Below, piece after piece: positions 29,701-37,804 of a stretch of DNA of 64,000 nucleotides. Source of the DNA: an uncultured bacterium (lineage in GTDB: Bacteria > Cyanobacteriota > Vampirovibrionia > Gastranaerophilales > Gastranaerophilaceae); assembly GCA_949298985.1 (NCBI GenBank), contig CASFYV010000030.1:1-64000 (forward strand), written 5' to 3'. Under the pieces are notes generated by a model, which had not been told where the DNA came from, did not search any database, and saw only the letters and a list, made by a program, of their open reading frames with translations. A program made the position numbers and the translations under genes. How positions within the stretch are numbered: position 1 is the stretch's first letter; each line of letters starts with the position of its first letter.

Positions 29701-30067
29701 CAGATAAATATTTATCTGAAGAGGATGCTTTTAGAATAAACTTATCAGCATAAATTCTTTTTATATTAACTTCATCTTTAAATATAGTTGACCAAGGAAT
29801 AAAAAATTTTACATTATCGAATTGACTAAACTTTTGCCCATCTTTATACATTACATGCATGACAGGAGCTTTAACTTTTAAGGAGGGACCAAATCTAAAA
29901 ATAAGTTTTTCTATATGAACATTGACTCCCAATTCTTGTGTTATTTGTTTTTCAATTATAGGGACAAATCTTGTAGCATTTATTGGTATAAAACATATAG
30001 ATACACATATGATTAATATTAGTAATATGATTATTGATAAGTTTTTATATTTCTTTTTCATTTTCAA
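26789..30067 (-). CDS. AsmA-like bridge-type envelope protein
   Basis: A 1092-residue protein with an N-terminal membrane anchor (about residues 10-30) followed by long beta-rich repeats, as in AsmA, YhdP and TamB relatives. The N-terminal region (IEKLIFRFGPSLKVKAPV) and the C-terminal AsmA_2-like region (LSDEIISGLGAFGEFSWNKL) fit. Members span the periplasm and move phospholipids between membranes. A start two codons downstream (30061) is equally possible. It overlaps the upstream ABC ATPase by 23 bp and is the last gene of a three-gene operon. Confidence 0.8.
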   Translation of the reverse strand: MKMKKKYKNLSIIILLILIICVSICFIPINATRFVPIIEKQITQELGVNVHIEKLIFRFGPSLKVKAPVMHVMYKDGQKFSQFDNVKFFIPWSTIFKDEVNIKRIYADKFILKASSSDKYLSELISKLNNKDFDETPNISFKVYSISYYDKDLDKNLKFSGSNFELIKLINVKNYKLSTIGEFYINNKKYITYDLSITPNVKIPDKICKNITYKDIIEQLVTLDFHSDIIADLKIYNTLEGLNQISGLVNIDNITVLDPVQKSPKSFIYLTFLGDKIGVLSNLYASNDKKVYIDGIINNSKKFGIDLKVKSDEIQLSDLYKKLKLIANFSNLKNIDKFSGTLKADFNIKGDFNKLKSSGYLKINNASIESNGIEINKINSDIDFSNNIITITNMVGYVNNAPILIKGKIDKNIDIEVLMNKVPLEHIIPSNIGIKKGVISLAAKITGTFNDIVHKENIQLENFVAQTKIGEIKFNSLKIDTNKNNVAYITNILIKNNSLELIKLPILKLNINRDTIKIPDTNIFMSNSKLTTKAEITNYNTKDITFNVNLDGFINSRDIKNLNAVSCIYPIKANLNGNKNIQNIALQILFEKSLFFDEPSLINLISKFENNSLKIEELSVLSYNGKFFGDIKSNLKGQRKLIINGNIDNIYKNPTLKNVRLFIPQQLNVTIADTIAQLKGDIFLTGEIKKPDIVGQITIQNLINQFLQLNISNITVDFNKNVAILNVPSLKIADSFMGLNSTISTDFSKGITIKSITLKSKYINTDTILMYKDNPVMKSIPLTIQSGKFYSEKAIISIYNSPLYLSALNTDFELKDNLLILRNLSSEIFNGKFIGSIDFNLKDENFKTKLQARGISAAPIFDIIAIKKDTVSGIMDFDTIMEGNIASKESLNGNIKFIVHNGRMGTLGKLEHLLYAQNVIADNMLRTSLSVVTKALVLKDTGLFKYLRGDIRLKSGIAYIDLLQSQGPLMSLFIKGTYNTLNDYGRLQVLGRLSDEIISGLGAFGEFSWNKLLVMLTGEDTKNNIIPEDFDNLPQLPMKNTKEFRSIINGPVESPNSVILFNWVSYSQKSMRQKDVPMSNIKIPEFINNLPY

Positions 30068-31091
30068 TCACATCTCCAGTATTTACATCAAAAAAATACA
30101 TGTCATTAATAGATATTTTTAAATTTATACTATTTGTTATATCATACTCTAAAGGTAAACGAGCAGAACATTTACTATTATTCAAATAAAAATATGCAAT
30201 TCTTTCGCCTCCGGTCATTTCTACTATTTCGGGTTTTACAAAAATATCGATACTACCTTGAAGCATCTTTTCAGGTCTAATGCCAATTGTAAATTTACCA
30301 TTTCTATTTAAAGAAGTATTAAAAATAGATCCATTAATTTTAAACTGATTATTTTCTATATAAACATCAATAAAATTCATTTGCCCTATAAACCCAGCAA
30401 CAAACTTGTTTTTAGGATTATTATATATATTTTCAGGAGTATCTACTTGTTGAATCTTTCCTTTATCTAAAACAACAATTCGATCTCCCATAGTTAATGC
30501 TTCCGTTTGATCGTGCGTTACATATATAAAAGTTGTTTTTAAATCTTTGTGTAATTTTTTTATTTCAGATCTCATCTGTACTCTTAAATTTGCATCTAAG
30601 TTAGAAAGAGGTTCATCCATTAAAAAAACTTTTGGATTTCTTACTATAGCACGACCTAAAGCAACTCTTTGGCGTTGACCACCTGAAAGTTGCTTAGGTT
30701 TTCTCTCTAATAAATCTTCTAAATTTAAAGCTTTTGCAACAGATAAAACTTTGTTTTTTATATAATTTTTATCACATTTACGCATTTTTAAACCAAAAGC
30801 AATATTATCAAAAACTGTCATATGTGGATATAAGGCATAACTTTGAAATACAAAAGCTATATCTCTATCTTTTGGATGTATATTATTCACAACGGTATTA
30901 TCAATTAAGATATCACCTGAAGTTATATCTTCTAGCCCAGAAATTAATCTTAGAATAGTAGATTTACCACAACCAGATGAACCGACTAATACAATAAATT
31001 CTTTATCTTTTATCTCTAAGTTAATATCATCTATTATATTTTTTTTACCATCATACGATTTAATAAGATTTTTTAATACAACACTGCTCAT
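30045..31091 (-). CDS. Sugar-type ABC transporter ATPase (MsmX/UgpC/MalK family)
   Basis: A 348-residue ATPase with Walker A GSSGCGKST (37-45), Q-loop, signature LSGGQRQRVALGRAI, Walker B VFLMDEPLSNLDA and a C-terminal TOBE/OB regulatory domain. These are features of multi-use ATPases energising carbohydrate importers. No permease or binding protein is adjacent: the neighbours are a pseudo-kinase and an AsmA-like protein. Like MsmX it may serve several distant importers. AAGGTG precedes the ATG. Confidence 0.9.
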   Translation of the reverse strand: MSSVVLKNLIKSYDGKKNIIDDINLEIKDKEFIVLVGSSGCGKSTILRLISGLEDITSGDILIDNTVVNNIHPKDRDIAFVFQSYALYPHMTVFDNIAFGLKMRKCDKNYIKNKVLSVAKALNLEDLLERKPKQLSGGQRQRVALGRAIVRNPKVFLMDEPLSNLDANLRVQMRSEIKKLHKDLKTTFIYVTHDQTEALTMGDRIVVLDKGKIQQVDTPENIYNNPKNKFVAGFIGQMNFIDVYIENNQFKINGSIFNTSLNRNGKFTIGIRPEKMLQGSIDIFVKPEIVEMTGGERIAYFYLNNSKCSARLPLEYDITNSINLKISINDMYFFDVNTGDVIENEKEI

Positions 31092-31100
31092 TCTTTCACC

Positions 31101-32186
31101 TTAATTTGATGGAATAATAACATTAAAACAAGTATTTTTTAATATTTGAGATTCAACCCAAATCGTTCCATTTAATTGTTGTATCCAATTTTTTACACTA
31201 GCCAAAACTATAGCTCTCAAAACATTTTTTCTATTTGAAGAATCAAGTATTTTGTATGGATCAAACATAAAATCTAATTCATTTTCTGATAATAACATTG
31301 ATGTTGACGATATAGTAATTTGAATATACTGTCCGTCAGCAAGTCCCTTTTCAAATAAAATTTCAGATAAAGGATTAGAAAGTTCGATATGAATTTCTCC
31401 TAAATCTACAGATTTTAAAATAACTTCTAAAATATTTTGTATAATATTTTTAACTAAATTTTCATCTGCGACAATAGTCTTTTTTAAATCTTCTTCTGTA
31501 TAAATTGAAAATTTTAAATCTTTATCTTTATATAATTGTTCGTTATATTTAACTATAGTATTTACCAAACTTTGAATATCAAAAATCTTATTTTCTATTT
31601 GAGTTAATTCTACTTCTGTTTGAGACAATTGAAGCATTTTTGCTATAAAATACATTAAATCTGTAGAATTTTTATTTATTATTCTAATATATTTTTCTTG
31701 TTGTTCGTTAAGTTCTCCCCCTAATCCATCAGCCATTGCTTGAGAAAAACCAACAATAGATTGTATAGGTGATTTTAAATCATTTGTTAATTTTAATAAA
31801 AAATTATTTTTATCTCTATTAATATCTTCATCATTCGTATTATCAACATTAGTAGTTAGATTAGTTGCTACAGAATCTCTAAAATCAAGAACATATCCTT
31901 CAGAAATTTCTTTAGCTGTCATATCAAAATAAACTTCTCTATTAACAAATTTAGTTATAACAGGAGCTTGAGAAACTACTGAATTTAATATTAAATTCAT
32001 TGGAGTTTCTATAAAATCAGAAATATTAGACGTCAATAAATGCATTTTAGATGTTTCAAAAATTTCTGCAGCAACATCATTAACCCATTCGATTTTTCCA
32101 TCTTTTGTACACATTATAACGGCATCTGGTAAAGCTTTTTCTACGTCTATAGAATTAGTTCTAAATAAAATTTTCTTTATATCCAT
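31101..32186 (-). CDS. PAS-containing pseudo-histidine kinase
   Basis: A 361-residue soluble protein with an N-terminal PAS-like domain (about 15-105), a DHp-like helical hairpin (about 125-205) and an HATPase-like C-terminus. The expected phospho-accepting His is Asn135 in LTNDLKSP. The N-box loses its second Asn, and the DxGxG box reads SSTSMLL. Autophosphorylation looks impossible, so a sensor or scaffold role is likely. AAGGAAG precedes the ATG. It starts the operon with the ABC ATPase and AsmA-like gene. Confidence 0.75.
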   Translation of the reverse strand: MDIKKILFRTNSIDVEKALPDAVIMCTKDGKIEWVNDVAAEIFETSKMHLLTSNISDFIETPMNLILNSVVSQAPVITKFVNREVYFDMTAKEISEGYVLDFRDSVATNLTTNVDNTNDEDINRDKNNFLLKLTNDLKSPIQSIVGFSQAMADGLGGELNEQQEKYIRIINKNSTDLMYFIAKMLQLSQTEVELTQIENKIFDIQSLVNTIVKYNEQLYKDKDLKFSIYTEEDLKKTIVADENLVKNIIQNILEVILKSVDLGEIHIELSNPLSEILFEKGLADGQYIQITISSTSMLLSENELDFMFDPYKILDSSNRKNVLRAIVLASVKNWIQQLNGTIWVESQILKNTCFNVIIPSN

Positions 32187-32306
32187 ACTCTTACTTCCTT
32201 CTTTGATTGTATTCTATCACAAAATAATACTATTAAAAAAAGATTAAAATTATTAAGAATTATAAATTTTTGTATTAATATATAAAAGAAAAGTAAAGGA
32301 TATTAT

Positions 32307-33326
32307 ATGAAATATAAAGATTATTATGAAATATTAGGTGTTACCAGAGATGCTGATAGTGCAGCAATAAAATCTGCATATCGAAAATTAGCAAGAAAAT
32401 ATCATCCTGATGTAAATAAAACAAAAGAAGCAGAAGAAAAATTTAAAGATATAAATGAAGCATATGAGGTTTTATCAGATAAAACTAAACGTCAAAGATA
32501 TGACAGCTTAGGAGCTAATTGGCAAGGAGGCGCTGATTACACACCTCCTCCTGGTTTCGAAAATTTTAGTTTTAATTTCAACCAAGGAGGTGCTCAAAGC
32601 TTCGATTTTGGCGGACAAGGTGGTTTTTCAGACTTTTTTAGTTCTTTATTTGGAGATATGATGGGTGGCAATATGAATAATTCAAATTTTGGAGGTTTTG
32701 ATTTTTCTAATGCTACTAGAAATCATACTCAAACTAAGCAAAAAAAGGCTACACAAACTGAAGATTTAAATATAACAAAGTATCTAAATGTTACAGCAAA
32801 AGAAATATTCGATGGGAAACCAATAAGTGTTTCTTTTAAAGAGGTAGAAAAATGTACTCAATGTAATGGAACAGGATATTGTCCTAATTGTGGAGGTACT
32901 GGTATTGTTTCAAATAATAAAACAGTAAAAGTAAAACTTCCAAAGGGTATAGAAGAAGGACAAAAAGTTCGCTTAAAAGGTGAAGGAAAAACTGATAAAT
33001 ATGGTAATAAAGGCGATTTATTCTTAATAATTCATTTTAAGGATAGTGAATATGAATTTGATGGAGTAGATCTTATTAAGGAAATAGAAATAACTCCCCC
33101 AGAAGCTGTTTTAGGTTGTGAAAAAGATGTTCAAACATTACATGGGAAAATAAATATAAAAATTCCTAGAGAAGTTTCAAGTGGGCAATCATTACGTTTG
33201 AAACAAATGGGACTTCCAACTAAAAGTGGATATAGCGATTTAAAAATAAAAATTAAAATTATAGTACCTAAAAATATGTCAAATGAAGTTAAAGACTTAT
33301 ATAAACAAATACAAAAATTAAGTTAA
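32307..33326 (+). CDS. DnaJ-like co-chaperone with a reduced zinc region
   Basis: A 339-residue J-protein. The J domain (residues 1-70) has HPD in YHPDVN. A Gly/Phe-rich region (about 75-150) follows. The zinc region has only two CxxCxGxG motifs, CTQCNGTG and CPNCGGTG, separated by one residue, where normal DnaJ has four and CbpA has none. The substrate-binding C-domains are complete. It stimulates DnaK ATPase. AAAGGA precedes the ATG. It is just upstream of gcvT but likely a separate unit. Confidence 0.9.
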   Translation: MKYKDYYEILGVTRDADSAAIKSAYRKLARKYHPDVNKTKEAEEKFKDINEAYEVLSDKTKRQRYDSLGANWQGGADYTPPPGFENFSFNFNQGGAQSFDFGGQGGFSDFFSSLFGDMMGGNMNNSNFGGFDFSNATRNHTQTKQKKATQTEDLNITKYLNVTAKEIFDGKPISVSFKEVEKCTQCNGTGYCPNCGGTGIVSNNKTVKVKLPKGIEEGQKVRLKGEGKTDKYGNKGDLFLIIHFKDSEYEFDGVDLIKEIEITPPEAVLGCEKDVQTLHGKINIKIPREVSSGQSLRLKQMGLPTKSGYSDLKIKIKIIVPKNMSNEVKDLYKQIQKLS

Positions 33327-33332
33327 CCCTAC

Positions 33333-33369
33333 TTGACAATATTTACATTTATTAAGAAAATTAAATGTA
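33333..33369 (+). promoter_or_regulatory. -35-like box and 8-bp inverted repeat upstream of gcvT
   Basis: A perfect TTGACA (33333-33338) is followed by TACATTTA (33344-33351), ten bases and TAAATGTA (33362-33369). No good -10 is at 17 bp. The inverted repeat is a possible operator. The space is too short for a glycine riboswitch. Confidence 0.4.
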
Positions 33370-33385
33370 GATAATCGGAGGGGAT

Positions 33386-34489
33386 ATGACAAAACAAACT
33401 TTTCTTCATGATAAGCATGTCGAATTGGGAGCTAGAATGGTAGATTTTGCAGGTTGGGAAATGCCTGTGCAATATACTTCAATTATAGAAGAACATAAAG
33501 CTGTGCGAAATAGTGTGGGAATATTTGATGTATCTCATATGGGGGAAATAATTATTAGGGGAGAAGATTCTCTTCCTTTTTTAAATAAAATAGTTCCGCA
33601 AAATATAGCTGATTTACCAACTTTTAAGGCAATTTATTGTCAATTAACGAATAAAAATGCCGGTATTATTGATGATTTAATTATATATAAGCTTAAAGAA
33701 AATGAATATTTAATTATTGCTAATGCTTCAAGAATAGATGAAGATTTAAATTGGATGGTGCGTAATAAGTTAGGATTTAACGTTGATATCATAAATGAAT
33801 CTCATAATTATTCTCTATTAGCAGTACAAGGTCCAAAAGCCTGTGAACTTTTAAATCACATCGGGATAACGAGTTTGCCGCCTTTTTTCTCAATAAAAAG
33901 AGATGAATTATTTAATATTAATATTTGGATTTCGAGAACTGGTTATACAGGAGAAGACGGAGTTGAAATATTAGTAAAAAATGAATTCTCTGAATATTTA
34001 TGGGATAAATTACTTGAATTAGGGAAAGATTTTAATATAAAACCAATAGGTTTAGGAGCAAGAGATACTTTAAGATTAGAAGCAGCATTACATTTATATG
34101 GAAATGATTTAGATGAAAATACTACACCTATAGAAGCTGCTCTTAGCTGGTCCATTCCAAAGGACAAAAAAGAAGAATACAATGGTAAACTTGTAATAGA
34201 AAATCAACTTAAAAATGGAATTAATAAAAAACTCATAGGCTTTAAAATGCTAGATAAATCGATAGCTCGTCATGGTTATGATATTTATTACGATAATAAT
34301 AAAATAGGAATAGTTACTAGTGGAGGGTTTTCGCCATCAAGAGGCGACAATATTGGTTTAGCATATATAAAAAATCTTGACAATTTATCTGTAGGCTCTA
34401 CAATTCAAATTATGATAAGAGATAAATTACACGAAGCTGAAATAATAAAACGTCCATTTGTTACAAAAAGAAATAAAGTAAATAATTAA
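33386..34489 (+). CDS. gcvT: Glycine cleavage T protein (aminomethyltransferase)
   Basis: Transfers the methylene group from the H-protein-bound aminomethyl intermediate to tetrahydrofolate, releasing ammonia. Full length at 367 residues, with N-terminal FLHDKHVELGARMVDFAGWEMPVQY and FDVSHMGE, the folate-binding middle and SRTGYTGEDGVE. A strong GGAGG site precedes the ATG. First gene of gcvT-gcvH-gcvPA. The product, methylene-THF, is also the substrate of FolD, encoded at 43437. Confidence 0.96.
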   Translation: MTKQTFLHDKHVELGARMVDFAGWEMPVQYTSIIEEHKAVRNSVGIFDVSHMGEIIIRGEDSLPFLNKIVPQNIADLPTFKAIYCQLTNKNAGIIDDLIIYKLKENEYLIIANASRIDEDLNWMVRNKLGFNVDIINESHNYSLLAVQGPKACELLNHIGITSLPPFFSIKRDELFNINIWISRTGYTGEDGVEILVKNEFSEYLWDKLLELGKDFNIKPIGLGARDTLRLEAALHLYGNDLDENTTPIEAALSWSIPKDKKEEYNGKLVIENQLKNGINKKLIGFKMLDKSIARHGYDIYYDNNKIGIVTSGGFSPSRGDNIGLAYIKNLDNLSVGSTIQIMIRDKLHEAEIIKRPFVTKRNKVNN

Positions 34490-34503
34490 AGGAGATTTTT
34501 CGA

Positions 34504-34878
34504 ATGAACGAAAGCATGTTATGTACTAAAACTCACGAGTATATACTCGAACAAGATGATAAATATTTAGTTGGAATTACAGACTATGCTATTGAACAAT
34601 TAGGAGATATTGTATTTATAGAATTACCGGATATAGATACTGAATTTTCTAAAAATGAAGCTTTTGCAACAATTGAATCCGTAAAAGCCGCATCAGAAAT
34701 TTATATGCCAATATCTGGAAAAGTTTTGGAAATTAATGAAGAAATTGTTAATAATCCGGAATTATTAAATGATGAAAATTATGAAAATAAATGGTTTATA
34801 AAAATACAATCTGATGCAAATCAAATAGAATTTGCAGATTTACTAGATTACTCTGATTATAAAGAAGAAATAGAATAA
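34504..34878 (+). CDS. gcvH: Glycine cleavage H protein
   Basis: A 124-residue lipoyl carrier that shuttles intermediates between the P, T and L proteins. The lipoylated lysine is Lys61 in IESVKAASE. Full length. AAGGAGA precedes the ATG. It starts 14 bp after gcvT and its stop overlaps the gcvPA start by one base (TAATG), so translation is coupled. Confidence 0.96.
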   Translation: MNESMLCTKTHEYILEQDDKYLVGITDYAIEQLGDIVFIELPDIDTEFSKNEAFATIESVKAASEIYMPISGKVLEINEEIVNNPELLNDENYENKWFIKIQSDANQIEFADLLDYSDYKEEIE

Positions 34879-36119
34879 TGAAAAATTTTATAGCACATAA
34901 TGATAAAATAAGAAATGAGATGCTTGAGACAATTTCATATGCATCAACAGTTGAAGACTTATTTACTCAAATTCCGATTAAAATGAAAGAATTACAGCTT
35001 AATAACCCATTAAGTGAACTGGAATCACAAAGATTTTTTAAAACATTAGCCAGTAAAAATAAAACTAAATATTCTTATTTTATGGGTGGTGGTATATATA
35101 ATAAGTTTATACCAGCTTGTATTGATTATATAGCCAAACGTTTTGAATTCTTAACAGCATATACTCCATATCAACCTGAAATTTCACAAGGAACACTTCA
35201 GGTAATATATGAATTTCAGACAATGATATCAAGAATAACCGGTATGGATATTGCGAATGCTTCAATGTATGATGCTGCAAGTGCCTGTGCTGAAGCTGTC
35301 CTTATGTCGTATAGAATAAATAAAGGTAAGAAAAATAAAGCTTTAATTTCTAACAAACTTAATCCGGAATATATTGAAGTTATAAAAACTTATTTATGGG
35401 CAGAAAATATAGAAATAGAATTCTTTGATGATATACCAAATAATAATTCTGATTATTGTTGTGTGCTATTACAATATCCTGATTATTATGGTGAAATAGA
35501 GGAAATAAAAAGTATAGATACTATTTTGATAGTTTGTACAAATTTATCAGCTTTATCAATAATCACACCACCAACAAATGCTGATATTGTGATTGGCGAT
35601 GTTCAACCTTTAGGAATACCTATGAGTTATGGAGGACCACACGCTGGTTATATGGCTTGTAAACAGCAATATATGAGACAATTACCTGGAAGGCTTGTTG
35701 GAAGAACCGTTGATAAAGATGGAGCTCAAGCTTTTACACTAACTATTCAAACCAGAGAACAACATATAAAACGAGAAAAAGCAACTAGCAATATTTGCTC
35801 TAATCAATCATTAATTGCACTTATGGCTACACTATATTTAACTTTATTAGGAGAAAAAGGGTTTAAACAAACTGGAATATTATCTGCTAATTTAGCTCAT
35901 GCATTATCTAAAATGTTAAATGGAAAAGGTATAAAAACTTTATCTAAAAACTTTTTTAATGAATTTCTAATTCAAGTGGATGATTCTGATAAATTTTTAT
36001 CTAATCTTAAAAATAAAGGTATTTTAGGCGGTATAAAAATTGATGAGAATAAAGTTTTAGTATGTACTACTGAAATGAATACAGAAGAAGAGATTGTAAA
36101 TTATATTGAAGCAGTCTAA
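34878..36119 (+). CDS. gcvPA: Glycine dehydrogenase subunit 1 (P protein, alpha half)
   Basis: A 413-residue N-terminal half of the two-subunit P protein, which decarboxylates glycine with PLP. Typical blocks are SYFMGGGIYNKFIPA, PYQPEISQGTLQ, SYGGPHAGYMA and GRTVDKDG near the C-terminal half. The PLP lysine is in the partner GcvPB, which is not encoded next to it: the following gene is a nucleoside transporter. The beta subunit must be elsewhere. Starts inside the gcvH stop. Confidence 0.93.
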   Translation: MKNFIAHNDKIRNEMLETISYASTVEDLFTQIPIKMKELQLNNPLSELESQRFFKTLASKNKTKYSYFMGGGIYNKFIPACIDYIAKRFEFLTAYTPYQPEISQGTLQVIYEFQTMISRITGMDIANASMYDAASACAEAVLMSYRINKGKKNKALISNKLNPEYIEVIKTYLWAENIEIEFFDDIPNNNSDYCCVLLQYPDYYGEIEEIKSIDTILIVCTNLSALSIITPPTNADIVIGDVQPLGIPMSYGGPHAGYMACKQQYMRQLPGRLVGRTVDKDGAQAFTLTIQTREQHIKREKATSNICSNQSLIALMATLYLTLLGEKGFKQTGILSANLAHALSKMLNGKGIKTLSKNFFNEFLIQVDDSDKFLSNLKNKGILGGIKIDENKVLVCTTEMNTEEEIVNYIEAV

Positions 36120-36179
36120 TAAGTTAAAAAAATTTTTTGATATAATATTTTTAATGATATTACAGTTATTAGGAGTTGT

Positions 36180-37448
36180 ATGGAAAGATTTGTCGGTTTA
36201 ATAGGAATAGTCGTTATTTTTTTAATAGTATTTGCTCTTTCAAATAATAGAAAAGCTATAAACTACAAAACAATAATTACAGGTTTTTTACTACAAATAG
36301 TTTTTGCAATATTTATATTTAAAGTTCCTATTGGACAAAAAATATTTTTGATGATTGGTCTTTTCATACAAAAAATTCTTGAATTTGCAACGGAAGGTGG
36401 ACTATTTGTATTTGGACCATTGCTTAATAATGCAAAATTAACGGAATTATTTGGTAAAAGTAGTAGTATTTTTGCAGTTCAATTAATTTGTACAAATATT
36501 TTTATGATGGTTTTGGTTAATATTCTTTATTATTATGGAATAATGCAAAGAATTGTAGCCGTTTTAGGAAAAGCAATGAATAAAATTATGAATGTATCCG
36601 GTGCAGAAGCTCTTTCTAATGTCGCAAGTTCTTTTGTTGGACAAATTCTTGCCCAAATAATGATAAAACCTTATTTAGAAAAATTAACACGTTCAGAATT
36701 ACTAGCTTCTATGGCTGGAAGTATGGCTTGTATTTCTGGAGCAATAATGCCTATATACATAGGAATGGGAATTCCAGCACACTATATTTTAGCTTCATCA
36801 ATAATGGCAGCTCCAGGGGCTATGATATTAGCTAAAATAGTTTATCCTGAAACAGGGGAGCCTGAAACAAGAGATCATATTAGAATATCTAAAAGAAGAA
36901 CTTTTGCTAATGTTTTCGAAGCTATTTCTAACGGTGCTTCTGAGGGTATGAAAGTTGCTATTAATGTTACGGCAATGATACTTGCTTTAGTTGCCTTGGT
37001 AGCTTTTATTGATTGGATTCTAGGACTAGTGGGATTATTTGCTTTTAAATTTCTTCCAGGTTGCTCTAATTTGACGTTTTTAACACATCTATCATTAAAA
37101 CTTATTCTTGGTAAGTTATTTGCAATTTTTGCCATAATAATTGGAGTACCTTTAAAAGATGCTTCTATTGTTGGAGCTTTAATGGGTACTAAAATTGTAT
37201 TAAATGAAATGGTAGCATATGTGAGCCTAACTCATGTCGCTAATAATATAGATCCTAAGAGCTTTATGATAGCAAGTTTTGCTCTTTGCAGTTTTGGTAA
37301 TTTTGGTTCTATTGCTATACAAATAGGTGGTATTGGTGAATTAGCTCCAAATCAAAAGAAAAATTTAGCAAGACTTGGTTTAAGAGCACTAATTTGCGGC
37401 ACATTAAGTTGTTATTTGTCGGCTGCAATTGTCGGGGTTTTGCTCTAA
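36180..37448 (+). CDS. nupC: NupC-type concentrative nucleoside transporter
   Basis: A 422-residue polytopic inner-membrane protein of the CNT family. Family blocks are seen in the FVFGPLL region, the segment with MNVSGAEALSNVASSFVGQ, and NFGSIAIQIGG near the C-terminus. It imports nucleosides by ion symport. AGGAG precedes the ATG, and TATAAT (36141-36146) is a plausible -10 without a good -35. It may work with the uridine-kinase-like protein at 23580. Its 3' end overlaps the convergent small gene by 45 bp. Confidence 0.93.
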   Translation: MERFVGLIGIVVIFLIVFALSNNRKAINYKTIITGFLLQIVFAIFIFKVPIGQKIFLMIGLFIQKILEFATEGGLFVFGPLLNNAKLTELFGKSSSIFAVQLICTNIFMMVLVNILYYYGIMQRIVAVLGKAMNKIMNVSGAEALSNVASSFVGQILAQIMIKPYLEKLTRSELLASMAGSMACISGAIMPIYIGMGIPAHYILASSIMAAPGAMILAKIVYPETGEPETRDHIRISKRRTFANVFEAISNGASEGMKVAINVTAMILALVALVAFIDWILGLVGLFAFKFLPGCSNLTFLTHLSLKLILGKLFAIFAIIIGVPLKDASIVGALMGTKIVLNEMVAYVSLTHVANNIDPKSFMIASFALCSFGNFGSIAIQIGGIGELAPNQKKNLARLGLRALICGTLSCYLSAAIVGVLL

Positions 37449-37712
37449 AGTCAATTCTTCTTCTATTTGTAAATTAATATTCATAATACTAGTAATTTTT
37501 TCAGATAAAAGAGTTAACATGTTTATGTAATTATTTCTTTCAACGCTGAGTTTTTTTATTTTCTCAGGAGGAATACCATAATATTGTCCATTATATTCTC
37601 TATCTTCGCAAGACTCCTTAGTCATTTTTACTAATGTATCTAATATATATAATTCACAAAAAGCTTGGTTACAAAATTTCATAAGCCTATTACTATTATG
37701 GCTTTTATCCAT
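37404..37712 (-). CDS. Small protein of unknown function
   Basis: About 102 residues from the ATG at 37712, chosen because GGAGG lies five bases upstream; an in-frame ATG at 37745 is less likely. The protein is helical with several cysteines and no membrane segment. I do not recognise it. It lies downstream of the DUF262-like gene on the same strand, but a 20-bp palindrome (37744-37763) at its promoter suggests separate control. Confidence 0.55.
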   Translation of the reverse strand: MDKSHNSNRLMKFCNQAFCELYILDTLVKMTKESCEDREYNGQYYGIPPEKIKKLSVERNNYINMLTLLSEKITSIMNINLQIEEELTLEQNPDNCSRQITT

Positions 37713-37743
37713 AACAACCTCCATTACAAAATATCTTAATTCC

Positions 37744-37763
37744 ATATACTATATATAGTATAT
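37744..37763. promoter_or_regulatory. Perfect 20-bp palindrome
   Basis: ATATACTATA followed by its reverse complement TATAGTATAT. It lies 31 bp upstream of the start at 37712 and contains -10-like TATACT/TATAGT on both strands, so it could be an operator over a promoter. Confidence 0.5.
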
Positions 37764-37804
37764 ATTGATAAAATTAAATATTGTTAATATATTTTCCAAT
37801 TATA

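Noticed and set aside
33327..33385. Glycine riboswitch upstream of gcvT
   Set aside because: Only 59 bp and no aptamer-like conserved segments.
34878..36119. gcvPA considered a truncated gcvP
   Set aside because: Length and ends match the normal alpha subunit of two-part P proteins; only the beta gene is elsewhere.
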